NCBI RefSeq assembly: GCF_001441535.1
Contig: NZ_LMAU01000001.1
Location: 646,176-710,175 of the forward strand
Length of the DNA stretch: 64,000 nucleotides
From: Tsuneonella troitsensis
GTDB taxonomy: Bacteria > Pseudomonadota > Alphaproteobacteria > Sphingomonadales > Sphingomonadaceae
Direction: 5' to 3'
A program made the position numbers and the translations under genes. This document shows positions 17,229-26,412 of the stretch, one piece after another. The notes beneath the pieces are model-generated. The model had not been told where the DNA came from, made no database searches, and was given only the letters and a program-made list of their open reading frames with translations. How positions within the stretch are numbered: the first letter of the stretch is position 1; each line of letters opens with the position of its first letter.

Positions 17229-18229
17229 CAACCTAGGCCGCAACTGCGGGACCAAGCCCGCCAGAGGTTCGGCCATGCCTCAACCGGTTTCCCAGTCGCC
17301 TTTCGCAAACCGAAGCCATGCCCGCCGTGCTCGAACAGATGCATCTCAGTTCTAATGCCGCGCGCCTTCAGTGCGGCGCGCAGGAGCAGGCTATTCTCGA
17401 CGGGAACCACATCGTCGTCCTCTGCGTGGAGGATAAAGAACGGCGGTGCATCCTTCGGAACGTTGCGGTCGGGCGAATGCGTAGTTTCGAGCGACGGTGT
17501 TGGGTTCGCGCCAAGCAGTCGCTCGCGCGAGCCGGGATGCGCTTCTGGCAGGCGCATGGACACAACCGGATAGATCGGTGCCGCGCAGACGGGCTTCGCA
17601 CTCAGCTTGTCCGCGTCGTCTATGGGATGATATGTCTGGGCCGCGAAACGAGTGCCGAGGTCAGCGCACAAGTGGCCGCCGGCCGAAAAGCCCATTGCTG
17701 CGACCCGTTCTGGATCCACGGCATAGTCGTCATGCTTGAAGCGGATCAGCCGCATTGCTCTTTGCGCATCCGACAGACAGACGTCCGGGCCCGCCGCCCA
17801 ACCATCATAAGGTAGGCGATAGAACAGCACGAACGCAGCGAACCCGCGCGCCGTCAGCCAGCGCGCCATTTCATAGCCTTCCTTGTCGACGACGACGTGA
17901 CGATAGCCCCCGCCCGGGATGAGCAGGACCGCGGCACCATTGGGGCGGTCCGGTCGGAACACGGCCATGCGCGGCACAGCAATGCCCGCCACCGCTCGAT
18001 CGGTCACAAGCGTGTCGTCAGACCGTTCGGTCACCTGTTCGATGGGGCGCGATGCAGGCATTCCGGGCGCGCCACCTGGCCACAGGTCGATCGTCTCGAC
18101 CGGCTGGGGCAAGCCAGGCGGCGATGCTCCGCTTACGGATGGCGGAGCAGTTTGTGCCGAAACCCTACTTGTACCCAGGATCGAAAGCACGAGACCCGCG
18201 CCAAGGATAGATCTGCGATCATTCCTCAT
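17228..18229 (-). CDS. Exported alpha/beta-hydrolase, probable pectin or xylan acetylesterase
   Basis: A 333-aa esterase with a twin-arginine-type signal (DRRSILGAG). The triad is visible: nucleophile in AMGFSAGGHL, aspartate in ILHAEDDDVVPVENS and histidine in HGGHGFGL; LLIPGGGYRHV supplies the oxyanion hole. Family members deacetylate plant polysaccharides. It follows the TonB receptor by 38 bases and touches the GH43 gene, so it is read as part of that operon. Confidence 0.86.
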   Translation of the reverse strand: MRNDRRSILGAGLVLSILGTSRVSAQTAPPSVSGASPPGLPQPVETIDLWPGGAPGMPASRPIEQVTERSDDTLVTDRAVAGIAVPRMAVFRPDRPNGAAVLLIPGGGYRHVVVDKEGYEMARWLTARGFAAFVLFYRLPYDGWAAGPDVCLSDAQRAMRLIRFKHDDYAVDPERVAAMGFSAGGHLCADLGTRFAAQTYHPIDDADKLSAKPVCAAPIYPVVSMRLPEAHPGSRERLLGANPTPSLETTHSPDRNVPKDAPPFFILHAEDDDVVPVENSLLLRAALKARGIRTEMHLFEHGGHGFGLRKATGKPVEAWPNLWRAWSRSCGLG

Positions 18230-18267
18230 GCACGGGCCTCGCTCGCTCGACGTCTATTGGAAAATGA

Positions 18268-21126
18268 TCAGTACTTGACCCGCGCACCAAACAGGATGGT
18301 GCGGCCGAAATGGTTGTTCTCGTAGTTCCGGTCAGCATCGAAATCTGTGAAGCGATAGCGATACTCGTCGGTCAGGTTGTTTCCTTCTACAGAAAGCTCC
18401 AGCCATTCGAGGAGCTTGTACCGCATCGACGCATCGATATTGGTTGTTGCGCCGTACCCTTCAAAGATATTTCCGGTGCCCGAGTTAGCGTCGATGTAGC
18501 GGCTCCGATAGCTCGCCGACACACGAGCGCTGAACCGGCCGTCATCGTAATAGAGCGTACCGTTGTATGCTCGCTTGGAAACGCCGAAGAGCGTCGCGTT
18601 GCGCGTCGTCGTGACCAGCGGGCCTCCGGGGACGACTGCAGGACCCTGAACGGTGTAATCGGCATCCGAACTGATGAATGTCGCATTGGCGAGAATGCCG
18701 AAATTCTTGATGACGCCCGCTTCGGTGAATGCGCTGAACGGTATTTGTGCGGCAAGTTCCACGCCCTTGAGCGTGGCCCCTTCGCCGTTGATCTGCGAGG
18801 AAACGACGTAAATCTGGCCCGGATCGTAATTGATGTAGGCGGGAGAACTGGTCGCCAAAGCACTTCGGTCGAGACCTAGTTGCGGTAACGTCGCGAGATA
18901 GGACCCTGAAACGGGAAAGCTGACGATCTTCTTGATGAAGCCAGCAACAGAAAGGATGGCCTGCGGAGCGAAATACCATTCGATCGAAGCGTCGAAATTC
19001 GTCGCCCGGTAAGGATTGAGGAACGGATTTCCGAAAGTCGCTCGCAAATTGAACCCGTCGACGGAACCCGCGGGATTGAGATTCCCCAGAGATGGCCGGG
19101 TCATCACCTTGCCGACCGCCCCGCGCACGATGAGGTCTTCCGTCGGATAGAATGCGATGTTGCCCGATGGCAGCCAGTCATCGTAGGTCCGGCGCACGTT
19201 CACGCCGTTCGATGCCTGCGAGTACTGGATCGTCTTAACGTAGCGAGTTCCGAAGTTGCCCGCGTATTCAAGGCCGAATAGGTCACCCTTGAAATCGAAC
19301 TGGAAGTATCCTCCCTTGGTGGTTTCACGGACTTGCCTGGTGTTGCCCGCATCGACCCGCGGAGTGCGGCCATATAGTCCGGTAAACGCGGTGGTCGCTT
19401 CTAGGTTGGGGATGAGCCATTCCGTGGTCGTTCCGCTAGGCTGACCCGCGTTGCCCAACGTGAAGAGCTCCGAAAGCGCCTCCGTAACCGGAAAACCGTA
19501 GACTGCGGTTGGGCCAAACAGGCTTGATGGCGAACAGGCGATTGTTCCGGACGTACTCGTTACGAGGCTCGTGCCGCCGTTGCCGCAGACCACCGTATCG
19601 CGTTGAAAGGCTTCACTGGCGAAATCAAACCGCCGCCACACCGCGCCTGCCTTTACCGTGAAGCCTTCTGCAATGTCCCATTCGGTACGCAACTGGGCGG
19701 TCTTGAAGCGATTGGTGACGTTGGAGGGGCGATCGCGGATTTCTGCGAGCTGGAACGTAGACGGACTGGTCACGCTCGGAGTTCCGAACGACAGCAACGG
19801 GAATGCCATATCCGTATAGTCGAACTTGTATCCCTGCGAATCGCGATCGTCGAAAACGATTGTCGTTTCCACGGGGATATCGGCGTTGGATTTCGAGATA
19901 CCGCCGAGAGCGGTGATGCGGAAGGAATCACCGAGTTCCTGCTCTAGCTTTCCGCCGAGCTGATAGAATTCGGTCGACGATTGGCGGAGGTAATGCTCCA
20001 TCCGGACGTAGGCGTCGTTGAGAGTCGCCGAGATCATGTTGCCGTTGGCGTCATAAGTCGGATTGACTACGTCGATCGACCGCTCGAGCGAACGGAGGAG
20101 GACTTCGCCCCATTTTTCCTCACGATCTTCCGTAAACCGGGAAAACAGACCGTCGAGCGAGATGGTCGTCGTGTCGGTGGGGGCGATTTGGAGTGAGCCG
20201 GTCACACCGAGCCGCTCACGGTCATGACCGATCTCGCCATAGCGGGGAATGCGGGGGTGAAACGCGAGCGCTGCCTGATCGCACACGGCGCTTGGGCGAT
20301 AGGTCCCACCAGTATTGGGAGAAGGCGTGGTGCTGGTTGCGCTTGTGTAGAAACAGGGTGTTCCGTTCACGCTGTCGAAGCGTGCCTGCGCCCAGCGAAC
20401 GGTGTTGTTGCCTAGTTCGAGCGTGTTGGTCTTCGAATAGGCGACCGAGACGGCACCACCGATCGTACCGGCGTCGTTACGCCAGCTGAGCAGTCCGGCA
20501 ACGCGCGGTCCTACGTTGTCGGAAAGATCGTTGTAGCTACCCACCAGTGAGAGCGCGCCGGTGAGTCCAGCCTTGCCTGCAAGCGGGTTCCCGGTGTTGA
20601 GGTCGACGACCGCCCCAAGCGAGCCTTCATCGAGGCTGGCTTCGGCCGTCTTATGAACGACCAAGCTGCTGAAGAGCTCCGATGCGAACACATTGAAGTC
20701 AAACGCGCGATCGCGGTTCGAGCTCGCGCCATCGGTGGAAGTAGCGATCGTCTCAAGCCCGTTCACCCTCACACGGGTAAACTGCGCGCCGAGGCCGCGA
20801 ACTGTTATTGCGCGACCCTCGCCGCCGTCCCGTTGGATCGAAATGCCCGGTATGCGCTGGAGCGACTCCGCGAGGTTCTGGTCGGGGAACTTCGCGATGT
20901 CCTCGGCAACGATGACGTCGACCGCGGATACGCTGTTCTTCTTCACGTTTAGCGCGGCCTGGAGCGATTCGCGGAAGCCCGTCACGACGATGACGTTTTC
21001 TTCCGCCTCGACATCGGCAGTGGCAGTTGCAGTTGCTTCCTGACCCCAGGCTGCCTGAGGCGTGAGGACGGCACCGCCCAGCAACAAAGCCCACTTCATT
21101 CGCGAAACCGTACGCACGCTAGCCAT
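18268..21126 (-). CDS. TonB-dependent outer-membrane receptor
   Basis: A 952-aa outer-membrane beta-barrel with signal peptide (about residues 1-28). The plug domain includes NVIVVTGFRESLQAAL, EDIAKFPDQNLAESLQRIPG and the ITVRGLGAQFTRVRVNGLET block typical of the sphingomonad/Caulobacter TonB receptors for sugars; the last residues (RTILFGARVKY) end in an aromatic, as barrel proteins do. It is the first gene of the minus-strand uptake operon and has GGGGAGG five bases before its ATG. An operator at 21156-21169 lies directly upstream. Cargo is probably oligogalacturonides, inferred from context. Confidence 0.93.
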   Translation of the reverse strand: MASVRTVSRMKWALLLGGAVLTPQAAWGQEATATATADVEAEENVIVVTGFRESLQAALNVKKNSVSAVDVIVAEDIAKFPDQNLAESLQRIPGISIQRDGGEGRAITVRGLGAQFTRVRVNGLETIATSTDGASSNRDRAFDFNVFASELFSSLVVHKTAEASLDEGSLGAVVDLNTGNPLAGKAGLTGALSLVGSYNDLSDNVGPRVAGLLSWRNDAGTIGGAVSVAYSKTNTLELGNNTVRWAQARFDSVNGTPCFYTSATSTTPSPNTGGTYRPSAVCDQAALAFHPRIPRYGEIGHDRERLGVTGSLQIAPTDTTTISLDGLFSRFTEDREEKWGEVLLRSLERSIDVVNPTYDANGNMISATLNDAYVRMEHYLRQSSTEFYQLGGKLEQELGDSFRITALGGISKSNADIPVETTIVFDDRDSQGYKFDYTDMAFPLLSFGTPSVTSPSTFQLAEIRDRPSNVTNRFKTAQLRTEWDIAEGFTVKAGAVWRRFDFASEAFQRDTVVCGNGGTSLVTSTSGTIACSPSSLFGPTAVYGFPVTEALSELFTLGNAGQPSGTTTEWLIPNLEATTAFTGLYGRTPRVDAGNTRQVRETTKGGYFQFDFKGDLFGLEYAGNFGTRYVKTIQYSQASNGVNVRRTYDDWLPSGNIAFYPTEDLIVRGAVGKVMTRPSLGNLNPAGSVDGFNLRATFGNPFLNPYRATNFDASIEWYFAPQAILSVAGFIKKIVSFPVSGSYLATLPQLGLDRSALATSSPAYINYDPGQIYVVSSQINGEGATLKGVELAAQIPFSAFTEAGVIKNFGILANATFISSDADYTVQGPAVVPGGPLVTTTRNATLFGVSKRAYNGTLYYDDGRFSARVSASYRSRYIDANSGTGNIFEGYGATTNIDASMRYKLLEWLELSVEGNNLTDEYRYRFTDFDADRNYENNHFGRTILFGARVKY

Positions 21127-21155
21127 GCAAACCTCCCCTTATGCAGCGGGGTCGG

Positions 21156-21169
21156 TGACACCGGTTTCC
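21156..21169. promoter_or_regulatory. LacI-family operator upstream of the TonB receptor
   Basis: TGACACCGGTTTCC, the reverse complement of GGAAACCGGTGTCA, lies 30 bases before the TonB receptor start. It is identical to the sites at 27113 and 28308 and differs by one base from those at 11224 and 21224. A repressor here would block the whole receptor-esterase-GH43-TRAP operon. Confidence 0.8.
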
Positions 21170-21223
21170 TTGCGGGGCGCGAAAAGTGGCCCCGGTATGC
21201 ATCCGACTCTCCAACCCCGATTT

Positions 21224-21238
21224 TGGTAACCGGTGTCA
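21224..21238. promoter_or_regulatory. LacI-family operator upstream of the pectate lyase
   Basis: TGGTAACCGGTGTCA, identical over 15 bases to the site between uxaC and uxaA. It lies 66 bases before the pectate lyase start and faces the plus-strand unit. The divergent receptor gene has its own copy 54 bases away, so the two directions have separate operators, unlike uxaC/uxaA. Confidence 0.8.
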
Positions 21239-21303
21239 TTTATCATTGCCTCAGTGCGCCCGCTCTGTCAAGTTGAAGGCACAAGCATGGGAGAGAGGCC
21301 GAA

Positions 21304-22644
21304 ATGCATTCCCTTTTGACGCGTATCACGTTGGTTTTACTGACAATTATTGTTAGCGCTGGCGGCGCTCTTGCCCACCCTGCAGATCCGACCGAAGGCG
21401 GTCGCGGGGGGCAGGTTGTCCGTGTCACGACGCTCGCAAAGGATGGTCCGGGAAGTCTCGCGGCGGCCTTGGCAACCAAGGGGAAGCGCATCATTGTGTT
21501 CGAAGTCGGGGGTGCGATCGACCTTCAGCGCAGCACCATCTCGATCACTGAGCCATTTGTCACAATCGCCGGTCAGACGGCTCCTTCGCCCGGCATTACG
21601 ATCCTGCGCGGCGGTATCGATGTAAAAACCCACGACGTCAAAATGCAGCATATAAGGGTCATCACGGGCGCCGACGGCCAGGTGAAGCGCAGCGGGTGGG
21701 AGGCGGACGCCTTCTCGACTGCCGCAGCGGCGCGCGTTGTCGTAGAGAACTGCACATTCTTGTGGGCACTGGACGAAAACATGTCCGCTTCCGGACCTCG
21801 TTTCACCGGCAATACGGTGGCGGAATGGCGAGCGGGGACCAGCCACGATATCGTCTTCCGACGGAATCTTGCAGCCGAAGGCCTCGCTGATTCGAGTCAT
21901 CCTAAGGGCGAGCATTCGAAGGGTTCGCTGATCCACGACAACGCTACCGGAATCGTCTTCGATCGCAATGTGTGGGCTCACAATGTCGAGCGCAGCCCCT
22001 TGGTAAAGGGGGGCGCGCAGGTCCTCATGGTCAACAACCTCATCTACAATCCGCAGCACCGTGCGGTGCACTACAACCTGATGGATCTCGAATGGGCAGG
22101 ACATGAACCAGTTACGGGGGAGATCACTGCGATCGGCAACGTTATGCGCGGAGGTAACGACACCAACGAGGGGCTGCCATTCCTGATGCTGGGCGGCGTG
22201 GGCGACCTGGCCTATTACGGAAAGGATAACCGCGCGGTAGACCGTCACGGAAAGGCGCTTCCAATGTTCGGTCGCTATGGCGAAACCGGGGCTCGCCTCA
22301 TCGAAGCCGCCGCGCCGCTAGCCAGCATCGAGGGCTATGACGTCCTGCCAAGCGAAGCCGTGGAGACTACCCTTTTGGCAACCGTCGGTGCGCGGCCATG
22401 GGACCGGGGTAGCGAGGAAATCCGCGTCCTTTTCTTCATCGCGGAGGGCCGCGGCGACATTATCGACGACGAGAGCGAAGTGGGAGGGTATCCCATGATC
22501 GAGGCAACTGCCGCGCGCTTCGTTGCTGCCGACTGGGATATCGGCACGATGACTCCGAAATCGGGCATGTACCCGGGACAAAAGGTCGGTGCGCAAGAGC
22601 ACCTGTCACCGCGCGACCGTGCAATGCGAAGCGGGAGAAACTGA
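21304..22644 (+). CDS. Secreted pectate lyase, polysaccharide lyase family 1-like
   Basis: A 446-aa parallel beta-helix protein with a signal peptide (residues 1-24, ending ALA). Pectate lyase blocks include GRGGQVVRVTTLAKDGPGSL, FEVGGAIDLQ, FVTIAGQTAPSPGITI, VENCTFLWALDENMS and KGSLIHDNATGIVFDRN. The enzyme would cleave polygalacturonate by beta-elimination, giving unsaturated ends that feed the DhuI/KduD branch. The operator at 21224 lies upstream, and a cupin gene follows two bases after the stop. Confidence 0.9.
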   Translation: MHSLLTRITLVLLTIIVSAGGALAHPADPTEGGRGGQVVRVTTLAKDGPGSLAAALATKGKRIIVFEVGGAIDLQRSTISITEPFVTIAGQTAPSPGITILRGGIDVKTHDVKMQHIRVITGADGQVKRSGWEADAFSTAAAARVVVENCTFLWALDENMSASGPRFTGNTVAEWRAGTSHDIVFRRNLAAEGLADSSHPKGEHSKGSLIHDNATGIVFDRNVWAHNVERSPLVKGGAQVLMVNNLIYNPQHRAVHYNLMDLEWAGHEPVTGEITAIGNVMRGGNDTNEGLPFLMLGGVGDLAYYGKDNRAVDRHGKALPMFGRYGETGARLIEAAAPLASIEGYDVLPSEAVETTLLATVGARPWDRGSEEIRVLFFIAEGRGDIIDDESEVGGYPMIEATAARFVAADWDIGTMTPKSGMYPGQKVGAQEHLSPRDRAMRSGRN

Positions 22645-22645
22645 C

Positions 22646-23041
22646 TTGCTTTGGCCAATCCTCCTGCTGATGCAGGCCCCGCCAATGGTGGTGATCGACG
22701 AGGCTGAGACAGTGGTGCGCGAGGCTCCGCCGCACGGCGCAATCGGCATGTCGACCGCTTATCGCATCAGCGACGCTGCTCCGCAGCCGCGCACCATGGA
22801 GTTTCGGCGACGGGTGCTTGATGTTGGTGCAGCGATCGGGGAGCACCCGATTGCGCACGACGAGGTGTATTACGTGACGGCCGGCAAGGGGGTAGTGACA
22901 TCCGACGGCAAGGAAAGTGAGATCACTGCTGGAATGGCGGCCTATCTCTACACGGGAGCGAATGTCGGTATTCGTCAGATCGGTAATGAGCCCCTGTCGA
23001 TAATAATCGCGTATCCGGTCGCTGCGAAGTCAGGCCCCTGA
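22646..23041 (+). CDS. Small exported cupin-domain protein
   Basis: A 131-aa protein with a hydrophobic N-terminus (LWPILLLMQA) that looks like a signal peptide, followed by a single cupin barrel with GEHPIAHDEVYYVTAGKGVV and an AAYLYTGANVGIRQIG second block. The start is probably the TTG at 22646, with GGGAG upstream and only one base after the lyase stop; earlier codons lie inside the lyase gene. KdgF, which opens the ring of unsaturated uronates, is a cupin found in pectin and alginate loci. This protein could be a KdgF-like enzyme acting outside the cytoplasm, but that is inference. Confidence 0.75.
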   Translation: MLWPILLLMQAPPMVVIDEAETVVREAPPHGAIGMSTAYRISDAAPQPRTMEFRRRVLDVGAAIGEHPIAHDEVYYVTAGKGVVTSDGKESEITAGMAAYLYTGANVGIRQIGNEPLSIIIAYPVAAKSGP

Positions 23042-23050
23042 GCCCAGATC

Positions 23051-24607
23051 CTAGCTGCCCGGCTGGATGTAAGGAGCCTTGGACCAGAGTTCGCGCTGCC
23101 ACCCGCGCGGATCGTTCTCGGTAATGATGCGGTCCTCTGCGATCATCAGGGTGGGGCGCTCGGGAAGGCGGTAGGGCTTCCAGTAAGGAAGATTCGGCGC
23201 TCCAGTACGGGCCAACCCTGCAAATGCGCCCATCATTGCCCGACTAATTTCTCGCGCTCGTTCCCCGGTTCCCGAAAAACTACCCTCAGCATCCAGTGTT
23301 CCGAAAACATAAGGTAGGTCGTCGGTATGCGCTGCTCCTCGGTCCGGGTCGATTGGACTGGGACGGTCCAGTTGATAGACCCATGTCCGGGCTGCACCAG
23401 CGCGTGCGCGTTCGTCTGCTTCGATCCATTGTCCAGGCCAGCTGCGCCCGTCGGTCGTCGCAGCGTAGAACACTTCGGTCGCGGACCATTCGGGAAAGTG
23501 TTGCCGATACTGCTCGACCACCCATTCGGGCTTAAGGTCGATGCGAATCTGCGGAGCCAGTCGATCAGCGAGGTTCGACCAGTCTAGCCCGCTTAAAACC
23601 GGTCCCTTGGGGCTGATGAACGCGCGCGTTTCATCGGTCGTGTTGCCTAGGATCATCGGGATATCCCGGGATTGCGGCGCTGCATCGGGCCAGAAGGGGT
23701 GCCGCAGGAGGTTCTTCATGTCGAGCGTCGGCCCGAAGTAGATCCCTCCGCCGAGGATGGGATCGCGCGTCTGCAAACCTTCAAGTAGCCGTTCGACCGG
23801 CAGGGTCAGGAGGCTTTCCACGTCGGCCTCAGAGAGACCGAGATGGTTGAGGAGCGCCTGCGTGCGTTTCCATGCGTTGATCGGACCTTGCGCCGTCACC
23901 TGCTGGCCGCTCATCGTCGCAGCCGCATGAAACAACCCCTTGGCAGCGGGCATCGCCATCAGTGTCGCGATCTTCGCTCCTCCGCCCGATTGACCGAAAA
24001 CCATCACGCGTCCGGGATCGCCACCGAAAGCGCCGATGTGGTCTCGGATCCATGCCAGCGCGCAGACAAGATCGAGTTGTCCCAAGTTGCCGCTGTCGCG
24101 AAATCGTTCGCCGAGTGGGGCCAGCCACCCATAACCGAACATGTTGAGGCGATGATTGACCGTGACCACTACGACGTCTTCGCTTGCTGCAAGGTAGGGG
24201 CCTTGCGTTACCGGATCGGTTACTGAGCCCCAGTTGTATGCCCCGCCGTGAAAGTAGACCATTACCGGACGCGCTGCGCGAGAGTCCGGATCGGGTGTCC
24301 AGATATTGAGGAACAGGCAGTCTTCGCTGATTTCGGGTGTGATTGGGCGGATTTGGGGCGCGAGCGGTCCAAACCGGTCGGCCCGCGAATGCGATGTCGG
24401 CAGGGACTCGCGGACGGGGGCTGCAAAGCGCGCCGCACGCGCATAGCGAATACCGAGAAACGCCGGAGTGCCACGATCGACGATGCCGCGCCAGGCCAAC
24501 GCGCGGGGTTCTCGAGGGCCAGCGAGAAGCGGTGCGCCGAGCGCCAGCCCTCCACCGGCAGATCCAGCCAACATGGCTCGCCGACTGATCAGGTCAGCGA
24601 CTGACAT
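23051..24607 (-). CDS. Exported type-B carboxylesterase
   Basis: A 518-aa alpha/beta-hydrolase of the carboxylesterase/cholinesterase family. It has a twin-arginine-type signal (SRRAMLAGSAGGG). Landmarks: SEDCLFLNIWTP, YFHGGAYNWGS (oxyanion hole) and VMVFGQSGGGAK with the nucleophile serine; the histidine is likely in RGAAHTDDLPYVFG. In this setting it may remove methyl, feruloyl or acetyl esters from pectin. ATG 24607 overlaps the kdgK stop by 14 bases. It is the last gene of the dhuI-kduD-kdgK operon. Confidence 0.88.
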   Translation of the reverse strand: MSVADLISRRAMLAGSAGGGLALGAPLLAGPREPRALAWRGIVDRGTPAFLGIRYARAARFAAPVRESLPTSHSRADRFGPLAPQIRPITPEISEDCLFLNIWTPDPDSRAARPVMVYFHGGAYNWGSVTDPVTQGPYLAASEDVVVVTVNHRLNMFGYGWLAPLGERFRDSGNLGQLDLVCALAWIRDHIGAFGGDPGRVMVFGQSGGGAKIATLMAMPAAKGLFHAAATMSGQQVTAQGPINAWKRTQALLNHLGLSEADVESLLTLPVERLLEGLQTRDPILGGGIYFGPTLDMKNLLRHPFWPDAAPQSRDIPMILGNTTDETRAFISPKGPVLSGLDWSNLADRLAPQIRIDLKPEWVVEQYRQHFPEWSATEVFYAATTDGRSWPGQWIEADERARAGAARTWVYQLDRPSPIDPDRGAAHTDDLPYVFGTLDAEGSFSGTGERAREISRAMMGAFAGLARTGAPNLPYWKPYRLPERPTLMIAEDRIITENDPRGWQRELWSKAPYIQPGS

Positions 24608-25619
24608 CGGCCCCGGTAGGATCGAATGCATCGAGCTCGTCACGGGTCACGCAGAGTGAATCGCCGATGATGCCATGTTTAATTGCGGCGAGCGCGAGGC
24701 CGGTCTCGGCCATGGCACGCGCGTTGCCGCCGTCGAGCCACCGGAACACGACGCCGGCGGCAAAGGCGTCGCCGGTTCCGATGCGGTCGACGACTGGATC
24801 GATGCGGACTTCGTGGGTCTGCCAGTGATCGTCGCGCGAATCCACGCGACCGGCCAGCCGTTGCGCGGTCGCGCTTTCGACATGGCGAGCGGTAGAAGCG
24901 ATTACCTGTAAGCGGGGGAAAGCCACGAATGCCGCTTCGGCCGCTTCGCGTCGACGGTCGGGACTTTCTCCTGAGAACGTCTTGCCCAAAAGCAGGGAAA
25001 TATCGCGATGATTGCCGATCAGGATTGTCGCATCGCCAACCAATCGGGTCAGGATTTCGCGCGGGTTGCTGTCCCAAGAAACCCACAGGTTGGCGCGGTA
25101 ATTTCCGTCGAAGCACACTGGCACTCCGGCGATCTTTGCGGCCGCGACGGCTGCCAGCGCCAAGTCAGATCCCGCGGGACCTAGTGAAGGTGTTATGCCT
25201 GACAGATGCAACAGACCCGCGCCATCGAGAGCACCGGTAAAATCCAGATCACTGCCGCGCGCATTGGCAAATGCGCTGTTCGCGCGGTCATAAGTTACTC
25301 GACCGCCAATCGGACCCGACGGAGGTTCGAAGAAATAGAGGCCTAGCCGGCCCCGCGCATGCCTGATGTAGCCGGTGTCGACGCCCGCTTCACCAAGCGA
25401 GGCAATCGCACGGCGGCCAAGAGCGTTGTCGGGAAGCACGGTGAGCATACGGGATGGGCGTCCCAGTCCGGAAAGAGCAATGGCGACATTTGCCTCTGCC
25501 CCGCCGACGGCAAGGTCGAGTGAACCCGTTCGCGAGAGCGGCACTCCTATCGGCGGCGAGAGGCGCAGAAGCATCTCCCCGAAACAGACGACCGGCTTCT
25601 GGTCGCCCGCCATTGTCAT
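24594..25619 (-). CDS. kdgK: 2-keto-3-deoxygluconate kinase (PfkB family)
   Basis: A 341-aa cytoplasmic ribokinase-like enzyme that phosphorylates KDG to KDPG, where the unsaturated-uronate and galacturonate branches join. PfkB signatures are VVCFGEMLLRLSPP, VGGAEANVAIALSGLG near the N-terminus and DRIGTGDAFAAGV, with the catalytic aspartate, near residue 290. ATG 25619 overlaps the kduD stop (ATGA); a second ATG at 25613 is also possible. The KDPG aldolase that would follow is not in the window. Confidence 0.92.
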   Translation of the reverse strand: MTMAGDQKPVVCFGEMLLRLSPPIGVPLSRTGSLDLAVGGAEANVAIALSGLGRPSRMLTVLPDNALGRRAIASLGEAGVDTGYIRHARGRLGLYFFEPPSGPIGGRVTYDRANSAFANARGSDLDFTGALDGAGLLHLSGITPSLGPAGSDLALAAVAAAKIAGVPVCFDGNYRANLWVSWDSNPREILTRLVGDATILIGNHRDISLLLGKTFSGESPDRRREAAEAAFVAFPRLQVIASTARHVESATAQRLAGRVDSRDDHWQTHEVRIDPVVDRIGTGDAFAAGVVFRWLDGGNARAMAETGLALAAIKHGIIGDSLCVTRDELDAFDPTGADVSR

Positions 25620-26389
25620 CGTGCCAACCATCCGCCGTCGACCGCAAGAATGTGGCCCTGCACGTAGTCAGCCGCACGGCTCGCGAGGAAAACTGCGGCG
25701 CCCCCGATGTCCGACGGATCGCCCCAGCGCCCCTCGGGAATGCGCTCCAGAATTTGACGGCTGCGATCGGCATCGGCTTGCAGAGCCGCGGTATTGTTGG
25801 TCGCAATATATCCGGGTGCGATGGCGTTCACGTTGATGCCTTTCGAGGCCCATTCATTGGCAAGCAGTTTGGTGAGTCCGCCGACGCCGCTCTTCGATGC
25901 GGTGTAACTCGGCACGCGAATGCCACCCTGGAAGGTCAGCATCGATGCAATGTTGATGACCTTGCCCCGCTCACCGGATTGGCTTGCCCAGCCGACCATG
26001 TGCCGACCCACCGCCTGCGACAGGAAGAACAGGACCTTGAGATTCGTATCGACTACGGCATCCCAATCCGCTTCGGAGAAATCGAGCGCGTCTTCCCGGC
26101 GGATGATACCGGCGTTGTTGACCAGGATGTCTATTTTGCCGAACGCGTCGACCGCTTGCGCGACCACGTCCGACACTGGTCCGATTGAAGACAGGTCCGC
26201 AGCGATCTCTATGGCCTGACGGCCCTCGGCTTCGACGAGGTCACGCGTCTCAGCTGCAGAACTGCGCCCGACGAGCGCAACATCGGCACCGGCCTTGGCC
26301 AATGCGACGGCGATGCCTTGTCCGATCCCGGCGTTTGCGCCGGTCACGATTGCCTTGCGACCCGTCAGGTCGAACGGACTGTCTGCCAT
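25616..26389 (-). CDS. kduD: 2-deoxy-D-gluconate 3-dehydrogenase / DK-II reductase
   Basis: A 257-aa short-chain dehydrogenase that reduces 2,5-diketo-3-deoxygluconate (DK-II) to KDG. The cofactor site TGANAGIGQGIA is at residues 17-28, NNAG near 91, and the catalytic Ser/Tyr/Lys in INIASMLTFQ and SYTASKSG. It follows the DhuI-like isomerase by 23 bases and overlaps kdgK, giving three successive steps in pathway order. Confidence 0.92.
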   Translation of the reverse strand: MADSPFDLTGRKAIVTGANAGIGQGIAVALAKAGADVALVGRSSAAETRDLVEAEGRQAIEIAADLSSIGPVSDVVAQAVDAFGKIDILVNNAGIIRREDALDFSEADWDAVVDTNLKVLFFLSQAVGRHMVGWASQSGERGKVINIASMLTFQGGIRVPSYTASKSGVGGLTKLLANEWASKGINVNAIAPGYIATNNTAALQADADRSRQILERIPEGRWGDPSDIGGAAVFLASRAADYVQGHILAVDGGWLAR

Positions 26390-26412
26390 GCCAGCCTCCC
26401 CCTGCGAACCAA

